A DNA stretch of 64,000 bases from Cellvibrio japonicus Ueda107 (GTDB lineage Bacteria; Pseudomonadota; Gammaproteobacteria; Pseudomonadales; Cellvibrionaceae), in contig NC_010995.1 in the NCBI RefSeq assembly GCF_000019225.1, forward strand, positions 2,054,501 through 2,118,500, given 5' to 3'. This document shows positions 9,674-19,356 of this stretch, in pieces. The stretch's first letter is position 1, and every line of letters begins with the position of its first letter. The position numbers and the translations under genes were made by a program. The notes below the pieces were generated by a model, which made no database searches, was not told where the DNA came from, and saw only the letters and a list, made by a program, of their open reading frames with translations.

Positions 9674-9699
9674 AAGGCCAGCATTGTCTGGCCTTTTTT
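9674..9699 (+). terminator. Rho-independent terminator of the CpxP/Spy-like gene
   Basis: A stem AGGCCAG / CTGGCCT with loop CATTGT, followed by a T run, 17 bases after the stop codon. Confidence 0.88.
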
Positions 9700-9800
9700 A
9701 CGCCTGGTTAGCGGTTGATACTGCGCCGGGCGCTTGCGCAGTGGCGGCATTGTTGGGAGAATTCGCGCCTCTTTTCCTGTGCATAGAGTTTGAGGTGCCT

Positions 9801-10343
9801 GTGGCCAAAATAGGTCTGTTTTTCGGCAGTGATGAGGGTAACACTGAGAAGGTTGCCTATCGTATCCAAGCCCGTTTCGGGGCTGATGTTGTGGATGTCA
9901 AGGATATTGCCGATGTTACCCAACTGGACTTTGCCGATTACAACCACATCATCCTTGGCATCCCTACCTGGGACTTCGGCCAAATCCAGTCCGATTGGGA
10001 GGAGTTTTGGGATGATATTGCCGCCGTTGATTTTTCGGGTAAGCAAGTTGCTTTGTTTGGTTTGGGCGACCAGTTTGGTTACGGCGATTATTTCCTGGAT
10101 GCCATGGGCATGTTGCATGATGTGATCATTCAATCAGGCCCGGAAATCGTAGGGCATTGGCCTACTGATGGTTATGAATTCGAAGCCTCCAAGGCAGAGA
10201 TCCCGGGTAAGGGGATGTTTGTTGGCCTGGCGATTGATGAGGACCAGCAGGAGAATCTCACGGCAGATCGCCTCAATCGCTGGTGTGCCCAAATCCATAT
10301 AGAGTTTGGGCTGGATACCCCCCTCGCAAGCCTGGACGATTAA
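9801..10343 (+). CDS. Long-chain flavodoxin
   Basis: A 180-residue flavodoxin, an FMN-binding low-potential electron carrier. The phosphate-binding loop is SDEGNTEKVA (residues ~9-18). The TWDFGQIQSDWEEF loop supplies an aromatic residue to the flavin, and LFGLGDQFGYGDYF is the second flavin loop. The 20-residue insertion of long-chain flavodoxins is present. The frame is open upstream to 9684, but the GTG at 9801 has GAGG before it and matches the family N-terminus (AKIGLFFGSD). It overlaps the end of cmoB tail to tail by four bases. Confidence 0.88.
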   Translation: MAKIGLFFGSDEGNTEKVAYRIQARFGADVVDVKDIADVTQLDFADYNHIILGIPTWDFGQIQSDWEEFWDDIAAVDFSGKQVALFGLGDQFGYGDYFLDAMGMLHDVIIQSGPEIVGHWPTDGYEFEASKAEIPGKGMFVGLAIDEDQQENLTADRLNRWCAQIHIEFGLDTPLASLDD

Positions 10344-11308
10344 ACCTCTGCTACAAACACTGCCCGTATGGGGGCTGGATGTCCTTCTGCGGTGAGCGCC
10401 GGGTTTTCCGGGTGGAGGAATTCTGGCAGCGAATGAAACCGCATCCAATGGGTTGATCGCTGTTCTTCGGTGGTGGTGGGGCAAATATCCACTACTCTTG
10501 GCGCTTTAAAGCCCATTTTTCGCAGCCAGGATAAGAGCGTTGCGCAACTGGGTAAAAACCACACATTGTTCATCATGGCATAACGCCCTTCGGGTACCAG
10601 GACATCTCCCTCCTTGCCGTTAATCACCAGTGTCTCCAGTACCAGTTGCCCTCCGGGACGCAGGGCATTCTTTAATTCCAGCAGGTGATCCATGGGGGCG
10701 CGGCGGTGATAAAACACACCCATGGAAAACACCGTATCAAAGGCGTGCAACTTTTCTGGTAAGTCCTCAATACCAACAGGTAAAACATCCACCGGGTAAT
10801 GCAATCCTGCCAGTTGCTTGATCATATGGAATTGCACTACAAAGCGCGGGGATGGATCTATACCAATAACCCGTTTTGCCCCGGCACCCAGCATACGCCA
10901 GCAGTGATAGCCATTACCGCAACCGACATCCAGGATCAGGCGATCTTTTAATGATGCCAGATGGGGCAGGACCCGATCCCATTTCCAGTCGGAACGCCAT
11001 TCAGTGTCTAGGTGGATACCGTGTATCCAATAGGGCCCTTTGCGCCAGGGAATCAGTGCCTCCAGCACAGATTGCAATTGTTCACGGGTCGTTTCATCGC
11101 AATCACCGGGGGCACCAATGCTGACTCGCTCGGCCAGTTCGGTGTGGCTACTGGTAATAGCGGGTAATTGGGCAAGGACTGTTTTCCAGGCGGGCAGGTC
11201 ACCATAGCGTTCTTCGCTGAGTCCCTCGGCAATTTGCTCTGGCAGGATTGATGCCCAGCGCGCAAGGGGGCCTTGGCTTATAGCATCCAGTAAGGCGGAA
11301 TAATTCAT
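10340..11308 (-). CDS. cmoB: tRNA U34 carboxymethyltransferase
   Basis: CmoB uses carboxy-SAM made by CmoA to convert ho5U34 to cmo5U34 in tRNA anticodons, widening wobble reading. The 322-residue protein shows the SAM motif LILDVGCGNGYHCWRMLGAGA, the downstream FSMGVFYHRRAPMDHL and a C-terminal RSTHWMRFHSLPEFL typical of CmoB. It follows cmoA on the same strand by 24 bases, the conserved arrangement of the cmo5U pathway. Confidence 0.95.
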   Translation of the reverse strand: MNYSALLDAISQGPLARWASILPEQIAEGLSEERYGDLPAWKTVLAQLPAITSSHTELAERVSIGAPGDCDETTREQLQSVLEALIPWRKGPYWIHGIHLDTEWRSDWKWDRVLPHLASLKDRLILDVGCGNGYHCWRMLGAGAKRVIGIDPSPRFVVQFHMIKQLAGLHYPVDVLPVGIEDLPEKLHAFDTVFSMGVFYHRRAPMDHLLELKNALRPGGQLVLETLVINGKEGDVLVPEGRYAMMNNVWFLPSCATLLSWLRKMGFKAPRVVDICPTTTEEQRSTHWMRFHSLPEFLHPENPALTAEGHPAPIRAVFVAEV

Positions 11309-11332
11309 AGGATGGGTTCTGGTTTCGGCAAG

Positions 11333-12067
11333 TTATTTAATGGCAATGAGCGACGCAAAATTAAAACACTGGAACCAGACATCCACACTGTGAAATCCGG
11401 CGGTGCGCAGCCTGTGGCGATGGGCTGCCAGGGTTTCGGGGATCAGGTAATTCTCGATGGAGGTGCGTTTTTGCGCAATTTCCAGGTCGGAATAGCCATT
11501 GGCACGCTTGAAATTGTGGTGTAGGTCAATCATCAACTGTTGGTGGGTTTCATCTTCAAACGCAAGTTTTTCCGACAAAATCAACACCCCGTTAGGACGC
11601 AGTCCGGCGCAGATATTGTTGAGGACCGATTGGCGCTCATCCAGCGGAATAAACTGTAAAGTGAAGTTGAGTACAGCAACGGACGCGTTGGTGATGGGGA
11701 CATCCTGGATCCTGGCCTCTACCAGATCCACTGGTATATCGCTGGTATCTGCCGCCATGATTTGGGCACAGCGCTGCAACATGGCAGCGGAACTGTCGAC
11801 ACCGATAATCTTGCAATCTGCCGCCTGAATCCGATGGCGCATGGCGAGTGTGGCGGCACCCAGAGAGCAGCCCAGGTCATAGCATTGGCTGCCGCTTTGG
11901 GTATAGCGTTCTGCCAGGTTGCCGATCATGTTAATGATGGTGGCATAGCCGGGCACTGAGCGTTTGATCATGTCGGGAAATACATCGACGACATTTTCAT
12001 CGAACACAAACTGGCTCACTTGTGCCAGCGGATTGGCGTAGAGCCTGTCGGTTTTACTGTGGGTCAT
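11333..12067 (-). CDS. cmoA: Carboxy-S-adenosyl-L-methionine synthase
   Basis: CmoA makes carboxy-SAM from SAM and prephenate. Motifs are YDLGCSLGAATLAMRHRI (SAM loop), IIGVDSSAAMLQRC and LNFTLQFIPLDERQ. The frame is open to 12148, but the ATG at 12067 gives the usual N-terminus (DRLYANPLAQVSQFVFDENV) and 244 residues, close to the family's usual length. The 27 upstream codons lack family similarity. It lies upstream of cmoB in one operon. Confidence 0.94.
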   Translation of the reverse strand: MTHSKTDRLYANPLAQVSQFVFDENVVDVFPDMIKRSVPGYATIINMIGNLAERYTQSGSQCYDLGCSLGAATLAMRHRIQAADCKIIGVDSSAAMLQRCAQIMAADTSDIPVDLVEARIQDVPITNASVAVLNFTLQFIPLDERQSVLNNICAGLRPNGVLILSEKLAFEDETHQQLMIDLHHNFKRANGYSDLEIAQKRTSIENYLIPETLAAHRHRLRTAGFHSVDVWFQCFNFASLIAIK

Positions 12068-12233
12068 GGCAAATGCTCTGTTTTCCGGCGCTGGATGGGC
12101 TAGGGTGCAACGGGCGGCTATTGTAGCCTCGGACTTTTGTGACAACAAATTTACCTATTCATGAAAGTGTCATATTGGGCTTGGAAGATGGAGTTCTATG
12201 CCTGTGATTAATCGCATTATCTGATTTACGCCG

Positions 12234-14024
12234 ATGCAAGCTTCCATGTCTACTGATTACCCCTTACCGACACCGATGGATTTGCACAAGGAATTGCGGC
12301 GGATTATCGATGCCAAACTGCTCAACCCTGTGTTCCAGCCGATAGTAGCGTTGGCGAACCCACGTATTCTTGGTTACGAAGCCCTCATTCGGGGGCCCGA
12401 GAATAGCCCTCTGCATTATCCTGATGCGCTGTTCGCCACTGCGCGCCAGTCGCGCCTTTCTGCAGTCCTGGAGTTTGCCTGTCGCGAGGTCTCCTGTGTG
12501 CGTTTTGCCGAGTTGTGCTTACCGGGTAAACTCTTCCTGAATATGTCACCCATCAGTTTTACCGACAGCCAATACCGCGATGGTGTCACCCGGGAGATTT
12601 TGCAGCGTGTTGGCCTGAGCGCCGAGCGGATCGTATTTGAGCTGACGGAAAGCCAGCCGCTGGATGAAACCGAGTTGCTGCGTGCTGCGTCAATCCATTT
12701 CCAGCGTCAGGGATTTGCCATTGCACTGGATGACCTGGGCGCCGGTTATTCCGGTTTGCGGGTATGGAGTGAGTTGGGTCCGGATTATGTAAAGATTGAC
12801 CGCCACTTTATTGCCGGCATTGACCGCGATCCGGTCAAGCGTGAGTTCGTGCGGGCGATGCTCGATATCGCTCATCGCATGGGTAATAAAGCCATCGCAG
12901 AAGGTATAGAAACCGCCGAGGAACTCAGCACATTGATTGCAATGGGTGTGGAATACGCACAGGGCTATTTTATCGCCCGTCCCCAACTGCAACCCCCAGC
13001 CGAATTACCGGCGCATGTATTACCCCTGTGTCGCACCCGCCCCAGCCTTCACCAGGATTCTTTTGTGCGCAAGGTTGGGGAAATTTTGGTTGATGCACAA
13101 ACCGTTGCTCCCCGTGTGCCAGCAGCGGAAGTGGTAAAATTGTTTCGCTCCGATGTACGCCTGGCATGTGTACCTATCGTGGATGGCGATCGCCCCTTGG
13201 GGATGGTAAGCCGTGCGGAATTACTGAATGTCTTTGCCCATCGTTTTGCCCATGAACTCTATGCAGCAAAACCAATTCGCGATTTCATTAGCCCGCTGTC
13301 AGTGATTGTCGAGATAGATACCGAACTAAAAGCCCTTGGGCAAATTATGACCGAAGACCCGCAACAAAATCTGAGTGTGGATTTTATTGTGTGTGAGCAG
13401 GGTCGTTATCGCGGCGTAGGCAAGGTACGTAATCTGTTGCGCTGTATTACCGAGGAGAAATTGCGCGTTGCCCGCCATAGTAATCCGCTCACCCAACTGC
13501 CCGGTAATGTGCCGCTTTATGAATGGATTGATCATTTATTGATTGAGCAGCAACCGTTTGTCGCAGCCTATTGCGATATTAATCATTTCAAACCCTTTAA
13601 CGATTATTTTGGTTACAGCCTGGGCGATGAGGTCATTTTGGCAATGAGCCGGTTACTGGTTTCCGCAATTGACCAGCGTCAGGATTTTATTGGCCACGTG
13701 GGGGGCGATGATTTTGTAGTCGTTTTTCGCAGCAGCGATTGGTTGATGCGCTGCGAACAACTCATGGCGGCTTTTACCCAGGTTTATTGCCAACTGGTTC
13801 CTGCGGATCAGCAAGTCTATTGGAGCCAGGACCGCCAGGGGCGTCGGCAAATTTATGGCCCGCTGACCCTGGCGATCGGTTGTGTGGTGCCGGAAGTTGG
13901 CAGTTGTAAGACCCATCACCAGATTGCCCAATTATTGGCCGAAGCTAAACATGCAGCCAAGCGCCAGGAGGTGAGCCAGGTTTTTGTATCGCGCCGCCGC
14001 AGGCCCCTGATTCTGCCGGGATAA
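12234..14024 (+). CDS. EAL-CBS-GGDEF c-di-GMP signalling protein
   Basis: A 596-residue cytoplasmic protein with three domains. The EAL domain (~15-265) has YEALIRGP, LNMSP, FELTESQ, ALDDLGAGYSGL, YVKID and AIAEGIET, a complete set of metal and catalytic residues for c-di-GMP hydrolysis. A CBS pair (~285-400) follows (VPIVDGDRPLGMVSRAEL). A GGDEF domain (~420-580) has the signature changed to GGDDF. The domain order suggests phosphodiesterase output tuned by a nucleotide bound to the CBS pair. The cyclase may be weak or only GTP-sensing. It is divergent from cmoA; no membrane segment is visible. Confidence 0.9.
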   Translation: MQASMSTDYPLPTPMDLHKELRRIIDAKLLNPVFQPIVALANPRILGYEALIRGPENSPLHYPDALFATARQSRLSAVLEFACREVSCVRFAELCLPGKLFLNMSPISFTDSQYRDGVTREILQRVGLSAERIVFELTESQPLDETELLRAASIHFQRQGFAIALDDLGAGYSGLRVWSELGPDYVKIDRHFIAGIDRDPVKREFVRAMLDIAHRMGNKAIAEGIETAEELSTLIAMGVEYAQGYFIARPQLQPPAELPAHVLPLCRTRPSLHQDSFVRKVGEILVDAQTVAPRVPAAEVVKLFRSDVRLACVPIVDGDRPLGMVSRAELLNVFAHRFAHELYAAKPIRDFISPLSVIVEIDTELKALGQIMTEDPQQNLSVDFIVCEQGRYRGVGKVRNLLRCITEEKLRVARHSNPLTQLPGNVPLYEWIDHLLIEQQPFVAAYCDINHFKPFNDYFGYSLGDEVILAMSRLLVSAIDQRQDFIGHVGGDDFVVVFRSSDWLMRCEQLMAAFTQVYCQLVPADQQVYWSQDRQGRRQIYGPLTLAIGCVVPEVGSCKTHHQIAQLLAEAKHAAKRQEVSQVFVSRRRRPLILPG

Positions 14025-14115
14025 GCAAAAGCGCGGGATCTGCCGCGAAATATTGGTTTTATCCCAAGCTGGTCTATCCTTAAGGCTGAATTTTACAGGG
14101 CAGGGGACTAACAGC

Positions 14116-15750
14116 TTGGCAATCAGTTATCACAAATTGCATGCGCTCATTGTCGACGATTTCGAGAGCTTTCGTTCGACACTCTACAAAATGCTGATGG
14201 ACATCGGTATTGGCAATGTGGACTCCGCCAGTAATGGCGAGGAAGCACTCAGGTATTGCAAGTCGCGGGCTTACGATTTAATCCTTTGTGATCATAATTT
14301 GGGCAAGGGCAAAAGCGGCCAGCAAGTGCTGGAGGAAATCCGCGTCGGCAGCAACCTGTGTAGCGATAGCTTGTTTATTTTGGTGTCAGCTGAAAACAGC
14401 AAAAGTATCATCATGGCGGCATACGATTACGAGCCGGATGCCTATCTCACCAAACCTATCAATACCAAAGCACTGGAGCAGCGTCTGGCGCGTCTGTTTG
14501 AGCAGCGCCATGTGCTTAAGCCTATCCTCCAGGCGCAATCCAGCGGCAATCATGCAGAGGCAATCAGACTGTGCCTGAATGAAATGAATGCAGCGGGTCG
14601 CCATACCAACCAGTGCCAAAAAATGCTTGGTAACCTTTACCTTAATACGGGCCAGGTTAATGAAGCAGAAGCCTTGTACCGCAATGTTCTGGAAAACCGG
14701 GAACTGGAGTGGGCGCAGTTGGGTATGGCACGAACCAAAATGTTGCAGGGGGACAACCTGGGGGCGCAACAATGGCTCGAAGCTGTTTTGCAACGCAATC
14801 CGCTTTGTATGAAAGCCTATGACATGTGCGCCGAGATTTTTCGCAGCCAGGGCGCGATCCAGGCGCTACAAGATGTGCTTGTGCAGGCCACAGAACTTTC
14901 ACCACTATCGATTCTACGCCAGCAATCCCTGGGGGAAGTCGCCCATCAAAACAATGATCTGGTTATTGCTGTCAGCGCATTGCGCCGCGCGGTGAGACTG
15001 GGTGAGCATTCTATTTTCGACAAGCCCCAGGTGCACAACCAGTTTGCCCAAACAACGGTTGATCTTTTTGCCACGGATAGAGAACTGGCCAAACCACTGT
15101 TGCGCGAAGCATTAAAATCCGTGGCTGATATTGAGGACCGTTTTGGCAAATCCTCCCTTCAACGTGCGCAATCCCAGTTTTTAGAAAGCCAACTGTGGTT
15201 TTGTTCTGGTGAAGAGCGCAAAGCCCAGGAGACATTGGCAAAAGCACGCGCAACATTGGCAAGTGTAAACGGGGATGACGCCATTGCAGCAGAAATGGAA
15301 ATGGTTCGAACCCTGCGCACCTTGGGAAAAGATGAAGAGGCCCAGGCGCAATTAGCGCAATTGTCGGCCAAATATGCCGGTAAGGAAGAGATCCTGGAAC
15401 GGCTTGATGTTCTTCAGGATGAGCCCCAGAGCGAGAAAAACAAACAGCTGGTGGCTGACATCAATAAAAAAGGTATCGCTGCCTACAACAGTAAAAACTA
15501 CGCGGCAGCGGCAGATGCCTTCCGGATTGCCTTGCAAAGCCTGCCCAACCATATTGGTTTGCGCCTTAATTATGTACAGGCGATGGTGGATAGTTTGAAA
15601 GTCGACTTTAATCGCAGCAGCAGCGACAAGATGGCACAAATCCTGATTAAGACCGGTATGTTAATTTCGCAGAATCACCCGCAGTATCGCCGTTATCGGC
15701 AACTGCACGATAGTTTCCAGAGCCTGCTGAAAGAGCAGGGTATCTCCTGA
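14116..15750 (+). CDS. Response regulator with TPR output region
   Basis: About 544 residues. The N-terminal receiver (~1-125) has LIVDDFES, the phospho-acceptor Asp in LILCDHNLG, ILVSAEN and the Lys of YLTKPI. The rest is helical with several TPR-like repeats (GNLYLNTGQVNEAEALYRNV, then RTLGKDEEAQAQLAQL, then AYNSKNYAAAADAFRIAL). The output is therefore probably a protein-protein interaction rather than DNA binding. The frame is open to 14053; I prefer the TTG at 14116 because AGGGG stands nine bases upstream. The next gene encodes a histidine-kinase-like protein 11 bases downstream. Confidence 0.82.
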   Translation: MAISYHKLHALIVDDFESFRSTLYKMLMDIGIGNVDSASNGEEALRYCKSRAYDLILCDHNLGKGKSGQQVLEEIRVGSNLCSDSLFILVSAENSKSIIMAAYDYEPDAYLTKPINTKALEQRLARLFEQRHVLKPILQAQSSGNHAEAIRLCLNEMNAAGRHTNQCQKMLGNLYLNTGQVNEAEALYRNVLENRELEWAQLGMARTKMLQGDNLGAQQWLEAVLQRNPLCMKAYDMCAEIFRSQGAIQALQDVLVQATELSPLSILRQQSLGEVAHQNNDLVIAVSALRRAVRLGEHSIFDKPQVHNQFAQTTVDLFATDRELAKPLLREALKSVADIEDRFGKSSLQRAQSQFLESQLWFCSGEERKAQETLAKARATLASVNGDDAIAAEMEMVRTLRTLGKDEEAQAQLAQLSAKYAGKEEILERLDVLQDEPQSEKNKQLVADINKKGIAAYNSKNYAAAADAFRIALQSLPNHIGLRLNYVQAMVDSLKVDFNRSSSDKMAQILIKTGMLISQNHPQYRRYRQLHDSFQSLLKEQGIS

Positions 15751-15761
15751 GGCCGTTTTCG

Positions 15762-16466
15762 ATGAATCATCCGCTTATTCGTAATGACAATACCGAAATG
15801 GATTTTTCGTTTGTACTTGCATCCAGTGTGCACGATATGAAAAATTCGCTGGGTATGTTGATTACAACGCTGGCCGCCATGACTGAAAAATATCCACCGC
15901 AGGATACACAGCAGGCCAAATTACTTTCTACCCTGGAATATGAAGCTGCACGTATTAATACGGAGCTGATCCAGTTGCTTGCATTGTATCGCATGGATGA
16001 GCAAAAGCTGGTTTTTGAAGTTGATGAGCATCATGTGCTCGATATTATCGAGGAACAGGCAGCGCGTAACGATACGCTATTGGGTTCTCGCGGTATCCAG
16101 TTGGATATAGCTTGTGATCCGGATTTGGTTTGGTATTTCGATAGTGAAATGATCGGTGGTGTGATCAATAATCTACTGGTGAATTGCGCACGCTATTCAC
16201 GGCAGCGCATTCGTATTGGCGCCGCTATCGAAAACGGTTACCTGGTCATCTCAGTCGCAGATGATGGTAGTGGTTATCCTGACTCTATGCTAAGGGATGC
16301 GGCAACGGCGACGGGTATGTCCTTTAGTTCTGGCAGTACACGCCTGGGGCTGGTATTTGCACGTAAAGTCCTGGAAATGCACAAGTCCAAAGATCGCTGT
16401 GGTTATTTGCGTTTGAGTAATGGCGGTGACTTGGGCGGTGGTATTGTTCAGTTGTTTTTGCCCTAG
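15762..16466 (+). CDS. Soluble histidine kinase without sensor domain
   Basis: A 234-residue kinase. A short HisKA region (SSVHDMKNSLGML, with the likely phospho-accepting His) is followed by an HATPase domain with an N-box-like VINNLLVNCARYS, a G1 box ADDGSGYPD and a G2-like GSTRLGLVFARKV. There is no sensor or membrane segment, so it probably receives its signal from a partner. The TPR response regulator encoded just upstream is the obvious cognate partner. Confidence 0.8.
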   Translation: MNHPLIRNDNTEMDFSFVLASSVHDMKNSLGMLITTLAAMTEKYPPQDTQQAKLLSTLEYEAARINTELIQLLALYRMDEQKLVFEVDEHHVLDIIEEQAARNDTLLGSRGIQLDIACDPDLVWYFDSEMIGGVINNLLVNCARYSRQRIRIGAAIENGYLVISVADDGSGYPDSMLRDAATATGMSFSSGSTRLGLVFARKVLEMHKSKDRCGYLRLSNGGDLGGGIVQLFLP

Positions 16467-16673
16467 ATTTGATAATGAAATCGATTTTGTTGCTTAAATA
16501 CAGCAAAGGTTTACAGATTTATTATCAGTTTTTTCCTAACATATGCAGAATGCCAGTGTTGTTTTAGGCGTCACGGTATCCAGTTGAAATAGCGTTTACG
16601 CTATTGCATCATCGTCGTCATTCGCTGATTTTCCTTTGAACAAAGTGTTTCTGCATAAAACAGGCCTGCTTAT

Positions 16674-17564
16674 ATGTTAAAAATCCGCTTCAAAGACAAA
16701 AAATACAATGCGGTTTGGTTGGTGGAACCCAAAATTACCATTGGTCGTTCGGCGACGAATGCGCTTGTGATTGATGATCCTATAGCGGGTGATGTGCATG
16801 TTGAGGTGCTGGTAGATAATGAAAACCTGACCTTGAAAAACCTCCTGCCGGCGGTACCGGTTAAGGTGAATGACCTGGAGGTAACCGGTGCTTGCGAGCT
16901 AAAGCCTGAGGATCAGATCACTATTGGTACTGTTGAGTTGGTGGTAATCGATCCCAAGCGCGAAACCAAAACCCTGGAACAGGCCGCCTCCAATGTCACC
17001 CAGTTGCGCCCCTCCAAGCCCACCGGTTGGTCGCTTAAGGCGAATCATACGGCCCTTGGAAACCGGGTTTTCCCTTTGAAAGACATTACTGTGATTGGTC
17101 GCGCCAATGATTGTGATATTAGCTTGGCGGCGGCCCATCTCTCCCGCCGACATGCCCAATTACAGGTGGTGGATGGGATGCTGTTTGTGAAGGATCTGGG
17201 ATCTGCCAATGGCACTTTCCTCAATGGCAAACAGGTGAGCGAGGCCCGGGTTAAACGTGGCGATGAGTTGCGTTTTGATGCGCTGAGCTTCGGCGTCATT
17301 GGCCCCTCTGACGATATGGCTAAAACCAGTGTGCGCAAGCCACCCTCCAGGGCGGAGGCTATCCAGGAGGCTAAGGCAGCACCTGTGGCTAAGGGAAAGC
17401 CGGCACAGCGCCCGTCTCCTGTGGTTCCTACCCGTGCCTCTTCTGCCAGTACCCCTGTGTCTGACAAGGTGGCAGAGGCGGGGAGCAAGGGTCGTTATGG
17501 GCTGATTTTCCTTGGGATTTTGGCAGTTCTGGTTATAACCGCATTGTTTCTTACCCGTAAATAA
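16674..17564 (+). CDS. Tandem FHA-domain membrane-anchored protein
   Basis: A 296-residue protein. Residues ~1-85 form a degenerate first FHA (TIGRSATNALVIDDP; then VKVNDLE). Residues ~120-215 form a clearer second FHA (VIGRANDCDISLAAAHLSRRHAQL and SANGTFLNG), with the Arg, Ser, Arg-His and Asn positions that bind phosphothreonine. A Pro/Ala-rich linker leads to one C-terminal transmembrane helix (~275-292) and a short RK end, so both FHA domains should face the cytoplasm. No Ser/Thr kinase is encoded nearby. Confidence 0.85.
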   Translation: MLKIRFKDKKYNAVWLVEPKITIGRSATNALVIDDPIAGDVHVEVLVDNENLTLKNLLPAVPVKVNDLEVTGACELKPEDQITIGTVELVVIDPKRETKTLEQAASNVTQLRPSKPTGWSLKANHTALGNRVFPLKDITVIGRANDCDISLAAAHLSRRHAQLQVVDGMLFVKDLGSANGTFLNGKQVSEARVKRGDELRFDALSFGVIGPSDDMAKTSVRKPPSRAEAIQEAKAAPVAKGKPAQRPSPVVPTRASSASTPVSDKVAEAGSKGRYGLIFLGILAVLVITALFLTRK

Positions 17565-17659
17565 CCTTGAAGTATCTATCCTATTGGCCGATAACCTCTG
17601 CATCCCGACCTGCGTCCGGAGTAATCCGGGCGTCTTTGTATCGTTAAATAGAGGTTGCC

Positions 17660-18940
17660 ATGAATATTAATCCACTGAATTCACCCAACCAGCTGCTGAC
17701 CAGCCAGGATGCCCAAACCCAGGCTCAAATGGCGAAGCGCCTAACTTCTACCAGTAGCCCGGTATCAAACAGCACAGCGGCAACCCCGGCACCTAAAACA
17801 CTGGAGGAAAAGCGCCAGGAGGCTTTGCTGCTGGTTGATCAAACCCTGGCGCGGGCCTATGAAAAGCTAAGTTCCCGCACCTTGTCTGCCACCGAGCAAT
17901 ACCAGGCTTTCGAACCCCTTACCGCTGAGAAGGTAGCGAACAACATCCTTGGTTTTATTGAGCGCCGTTTGCGCCAGGACGCAGCCGAGGGGGCTACGCC
18001 AGAACAATTGGAGGCTCGCCTGGAGGCGGGGTTGTCCGGTTTCAAAAAGGGATTTGCAGAAGCTGAGGAAAAACTGAAGGCACTGGATCTATTGGCTCCG
18101 AAAGTCAGTGCAGATATAGGCAAGACGTATGACCTGGTGATCAAGGGTATTGATGACTTGCGACAAGGTATCCTGGATGGCGTAAAAACCCCTGAACCTC
18201 AAGCAGAGCCGCCCTCGACAGCCTTGGCTAATGCCGGCAGTCGTATCCAGTCTTTTGCAAATCTGGGGAGTGCCAGTTCACGCAGTTTTGAGTTTGAGCT
18301 GACTACTCGCGAGGGTGACAAGGTTCGTATTAGTGCCGCGGCCAGCCAATCCCTGGGGTTGGCCTATGCGGCAGCGCGCGATGGCCAATCAAGCAGCCTG
18401 AGCCTGGAGGGCAGTTATTCCAGCAGCCAGCGTTTTTCCCTGAGCATTGAAGGGGAGTTGAATGACGATGAACTGGGCGCGATTAATAAGTTGTTGGGCG
18501 ATGTCAATGATCTTGCCGGACGGTTCTATGCCGGTGATTTGGATGCCGCCTGGAACCAGGCACTGGCTCTGGGCTTTGATTCTACCCAAATTGCCGACTA
18601 CGCCTTTCGCCTGACCCAGGTTGATGTGCAGGTTGTCAACCTGCGGGAGACAATAACAAATGGCGCACCGGCAACCGACCTGCCTGAGCCGGTTAACAGC
18701 GCAAGTGATTTTGTCAGTTCGCTCTTGAGTCAATTGGATGCCGCATCTACCTTTCGCGAGCCTTTCAAGTTACTCGAGTCCTTGGCAGCCGGGGTTGATC
18801 GTCTCTACCGGCAGGATAAGGAGTCTGCGTTAAATAGCCCTGTCAGTTTTGCCGATTTTATCCGTGAGCGCTTGCTGGAATTATCCGCACGTCAAACGGA
18901 TAACCAGCCTGAATCAGCACCAGCGGATACCCGGAGTTAA
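17660..18940 (+). CDS. DUF5610 domain protein
   Basis: A 426-residue protein with no signal peptide. The first ~50 residues are Ser/Thr/Ala-rich and disordered. A helical region at ~50-165 (LVDQTLARAYEKL, LTAEKVANNILGFIERRL, GFKKGFAEAEEKLKALD) matches DUF5610. A beta-rich part follows (FEFELTTREGDKVRISAAAS, then SLSLEGSYSS), and then another helical part. DUF5610 has no defined role. It follows the FHA gene with a 95-base gap and ends at a clear terminator. Confidence 0.7.
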   Translation: MNINPLNSPNQLLTSQDAQTQAQMAKRLTSTSSPVSNSTAATPAPKTLEEKRQEALLLVDQTLARAYEKLSSRTLSATEQYQAFEPLTAEKVANNILGFIERRLRQDAAEGATPEQLEARLEAGLSGFKKGFAEAEEKLKALDLLAPKVSADIGKTYDLVIKGIDDLRQGILDGVKTPEPQAEPPSTALANAGSRIQSFANLGSASSRSFEFELTTREGDKVRISAAASQSLGLAYAAARDGQSSSLSLEGSYSSSQRFSLSIEGELNDDELGAINKLLGDVNDLAGRFYAGDLDAAWNQALALGFDSTQIADYAFRLTQVDVQVVNLRETITNGAPATDLPEPVNSASDFVSSLLSQLDAASTFREPFKLLESLAAGVDRLYRQDKESALNSPVSFADFIRERLLELSARQTDNQPESAPADTRS

Positions 18941-18977
18941 TTACTCCGATAGCTTCCAGGTATGTAAAATGTTTGCA

Positions 18978-19007
18978 CAATCCACCTATTGGTGGATTGT
19001 TTTTTTA
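18978..19007 (+). terminator. Rho-independent terminator after the DUF5610 gene
   Basis: A perfect 9-bp stem CAATCCACC / GGTGGATTG with loop TATT, followed by a run of seven T. Confidence 0.92.
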
Positions 19008-19065
19008 TGCGTAATAGAAGACGGCATGTGAGAAACAAAGCCTGCTCAATTAGGTGGAGAGCCTA

Positions 19066-19323
19066 GTGAAGACACTTTATCTGTACACCACCAGTGGATG
19101 CCATTTATGTGAGCTTGCCACAGATATCCTGTGGCCCTTGCTCGATGAATTGGGATGGCACCTTGAGGAACAGGACATTGCAGACAGTGATGTTTTGATA
19201 GAGCGCTACGGTATGCGTATCCCGGTGATAGCAGCGGCGGGGGTTCAGGGCGCTGAAGAATTGGGATGGCCGTTTGATCAGCAACAAGCACGTGCTTTTT
19301 TACAGCGTATGGACAACCACTGA
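19066..19323 (+). CDS. Glutaredoxin-like (DUF836-type) thiol protein
   Basis: An 85-residue thioredoxin-fold protein. The YTTSGCHLCE motif near the N-terminus supplies a CxxC dithiol, and RIPVI is the cis-Pro loop. It has the size and pattern of the short glutaredoxin-like family (DUF836/YruB type). Its substrate is unknown. I place the start at GTG 19066, five bases after GGAGA. An in-frame GTG at 19054 lies inside that sequence and is less likely. Confidence 0.8.
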   Translation: MKTLYLYTTSGCHLCELATDILWPLLDELGWHLEEQDIADSDVLIERYGMRIPVIAAAGVQGAEELGWPFDQQQARAFLQRMDNH

Positions 19324-19356
19324 TCGATTTCAGTAATGCCTGCGCAACTAGGGTAA

